Assembly (NCBI RefSeq): GCF_964204865.1
Contig: NC_135259.1
Span: forward strand, 11,480,974 to 11,544,973
Direction: 5' to 3'
DNA: 64,000 nucleotides
Origin: Styela clava
Lineage: Eukaryota; Chordata; Ascidiacea; Stolidobranchia; Styelidae
The first letter of the stretch is position 1, and each line of letters begins with the position of its first letter. The translations under genes were made by a program, and so were the position numbers. This document shows positions 62,601 through 64,000 of this stretch, one piece after another. The notes below the pieces were generated by a model. That model was not told the origin of the DNA. It was given only the letters and a program-made list of their open reading frames with translations, and searched no databases.

Positions 62601-63962
62601 CAATACATCAGTTCACCAAAAGAAATGCCTCGTCATTTGTCCGGTATTCATCACTGAGTGAGATGGAAGCCTATCGAATCTGGTCAGAAAAGCACGCATG
62701 TAATCGAAATATTTTGATTCTCTCAATATAGTTTGCATATTTAGGTTCAATCTTTTGCACAAACCCTATAGCTTGCCATGGAAATTAAAAAAGTTCAATT
62801 TGTTTTTAACCCTAACTAGATAGTTATTATTTAAAACTTAGTGTCAAAGTATTTGTACGTATTCCGATCTGATATACTAAAATAGTGTTGTTGAACCTTT
62901 TACTACGAGTTAGATATTTTTCAAATTTTTTTCTGTATGTACCTCTCAAATAACAAAGGTATTTTATTAATATAAAATAGGAAAAAGTTGTTTAGTGAAA
63001 TAAATCATGACAGAAAGCTTACTCTGGTCACAAGATATTATGTGTGCTAAACTAAACAACTATGTCAAAATTGACATTTTCAATGTATGACTATAGCTTG
63101 TTCTCAGAAATTTGTAAATAACGTAGCCGCAGATTTTTCTGTATATGTTTTCGCAAATAGTTATTTTTTTCCATATGTACTATGGTTTTTACTCGCTCAT
63201 CTCGCAAAATTCGTTGGCGTGTGCAGACGAACACTTATGAATTAGTGAGTCCCGATGTTGTACGGGTGCATTCAAAAACACAAAATAGGTCGGGAAATAT
63301 TTTCGAATCATGCTATAGCTGTAGTGCATCGTATACCAATTGTTATTTGTATACCCGGAATCAGACTTAGTATACACATATATTACAGTATAGTATACTC
63401 GCACTACAGCACTAAAAAATTACTGCACTAAAAATTATTCCAAATAGGTAATCTTTGTAGTTTTTTGGCGATATCCGCAACAATATTACTTCTTTCTATT
63501 TTGAGTATAGGCTTACCTTATAGCAGAAAAATTGCATTTCTTCGTTCCTCTTTTTGCGGTTTAAGCACAAATACGCACTCATAATTTTTTACGGCACTTG
63601 GGTATATAGTATACCCGGTTGAATATCACTGCACTAAAAGATCATTCCTACGAGTTAATATTTGTAATTTTGGGAAATCTGCGTCTAATTATTCTTTTTG
63701 TATATTGAGTATAAACTCATCTTATAGCAGAAAGATTGCATTTCGTCATTCGCTTTCTCCAGTTTAAGCACCAATACGCACCTATAAATTTTTATTGGCA
63801 ACGTCTGTTCGAACCAGACCATTTTAATTCCGTATAATCGCACCGTCGATTTAACTATTCTGCCCAACAAAATCGTAATTTGGCGTTAAAAGATAGGAAC
63901 AATCATTCTGAACAACCCGTTAACTAGAGCAATATTCCCTGCTGTGTCCTATAGTCTGATGT

Positions 63963-64000
63963 GGAGATGTACCGATGTTTCGGTATCGACAATTACGGTC
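63963..64000. mobile_element. Possible hAT-like element start, cut by the window end
   Basis: ggagatgtaccgatg followed by cggtatcg resembles the motif at 48836. The rest lies outside the window. Confidence 0.3.

Larger units (their letters stand above)
54280..64000. repeat. Array of large degenerate complex repeats
   Basis: Several blocks recur in the same order and orientation. Block 1 (attttcagctttct to gagatggaagcc) is at about 54290, 57570, 59710 and 62560. Block 2 (cgcaaataacaaagg-like to acaagatattatgtgtgct) is at about 55000, 58010, 60110, 60590 and 62945. Block 3 (ttggtatacatttgggtat) is at about 55415, 58433, 59072, 61840 and 63600. Block 4 (ggtgtttcttaacttgggt to ccgggggttcgatga) is at about 57250, 58772, 59411 and 62243. 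Spacing ranges from about 2.1 to 3.3 kb because of internal insertions and duplications. Block 4 looks like a hAT terminus. No protein-coding potential was found. Confidence 0.8.

Noticed and set aside
51836-64000. Search for the rest of the duplicated GPCR upstream of the orphan exon on the minus strand
   Set aside because: No sequence like the 7TM exons (for example LLGVTWVFAIP or DRLCWLHG) was found on the minus strand, so a full paralogue is not present in the window.

Overview
The window looks like animal (metazoan) nuclear DNA: AT-rich, with genes broken into short exons by mostly small GT-AG introns, AATAAA-type poly(A) signals, and many degenerate hAT-like cut-and-paste transposon remnants. 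The mix of an adhesion GPCR, an arylamine N-acetyltransferase, a GT31 glycosyltransferase and a discoidin/EGF/VWD secreted protein, together with the compact introns, suggests an invertebrate deuterostome. An ascidian tunicate (Ciona-like) is my best guess, but that is inference.

Layout. 1-5128: intergenic, mostly half of an inverted segmental duplication, plus one candidate minus-strand exon (370-589). 5129-13819 (+): a complete 15-exon adhesion GPCR; my splice model is in frame throughout and gives 1,436 residues. 13820-17289: its 3' flank, one MITE, and an uncertain upstream exon. 17290-18401 (+): a beta-1,3-glycosyltransferase (GT31). 20333-21818 (-): a two-exon gene for an unrecognised 251-residue secreted or membrane protein. 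21819-28195: gene-poor. 28199-28579 (+): an unrecognised ORF. 29623-40997 (-): a complete 20-exon gene for a 1,462-residue secreted protein, read as LamG-like, C8-like, EGF, VWD, LamG-like, C8-like, EGF, EGF, discoidin, discoidin. 41980-42867 (+): arylamine N-acetyltransferase with its catalytic triad. 42868-45500: gene-poor. 45690-51835: inverted copies of sequence from the GPCR neighbourhood, including a broken copy of the GPCR last exon, interrupted by three small transposons. 52000-54250: nothing convincing. 54280-64000: a degenerate array of large complex repeats, holding a 1.1-kb palindrome, a T-rich tract and an apparently perfect 639-bp tandem duplication.

The genes do not form one pathway. 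Two are extracellular recognition or adhesion molecules (GPCR and VWD/discoidin protein), one is a probable Golgi glycosyltransferase and one a cytosolic xenobiotic-type acetyltransferase. The clearest higher-order signal is that the GPCR 3' region and its downstream spacer have been duplicated in inverted orientation about 35-45 kb away. The homology runs off the left edge of the window, which predicts another related GPCR just outside it. Similarities, splice sites and repeat boundaries were all read by eye; no database search was possible.
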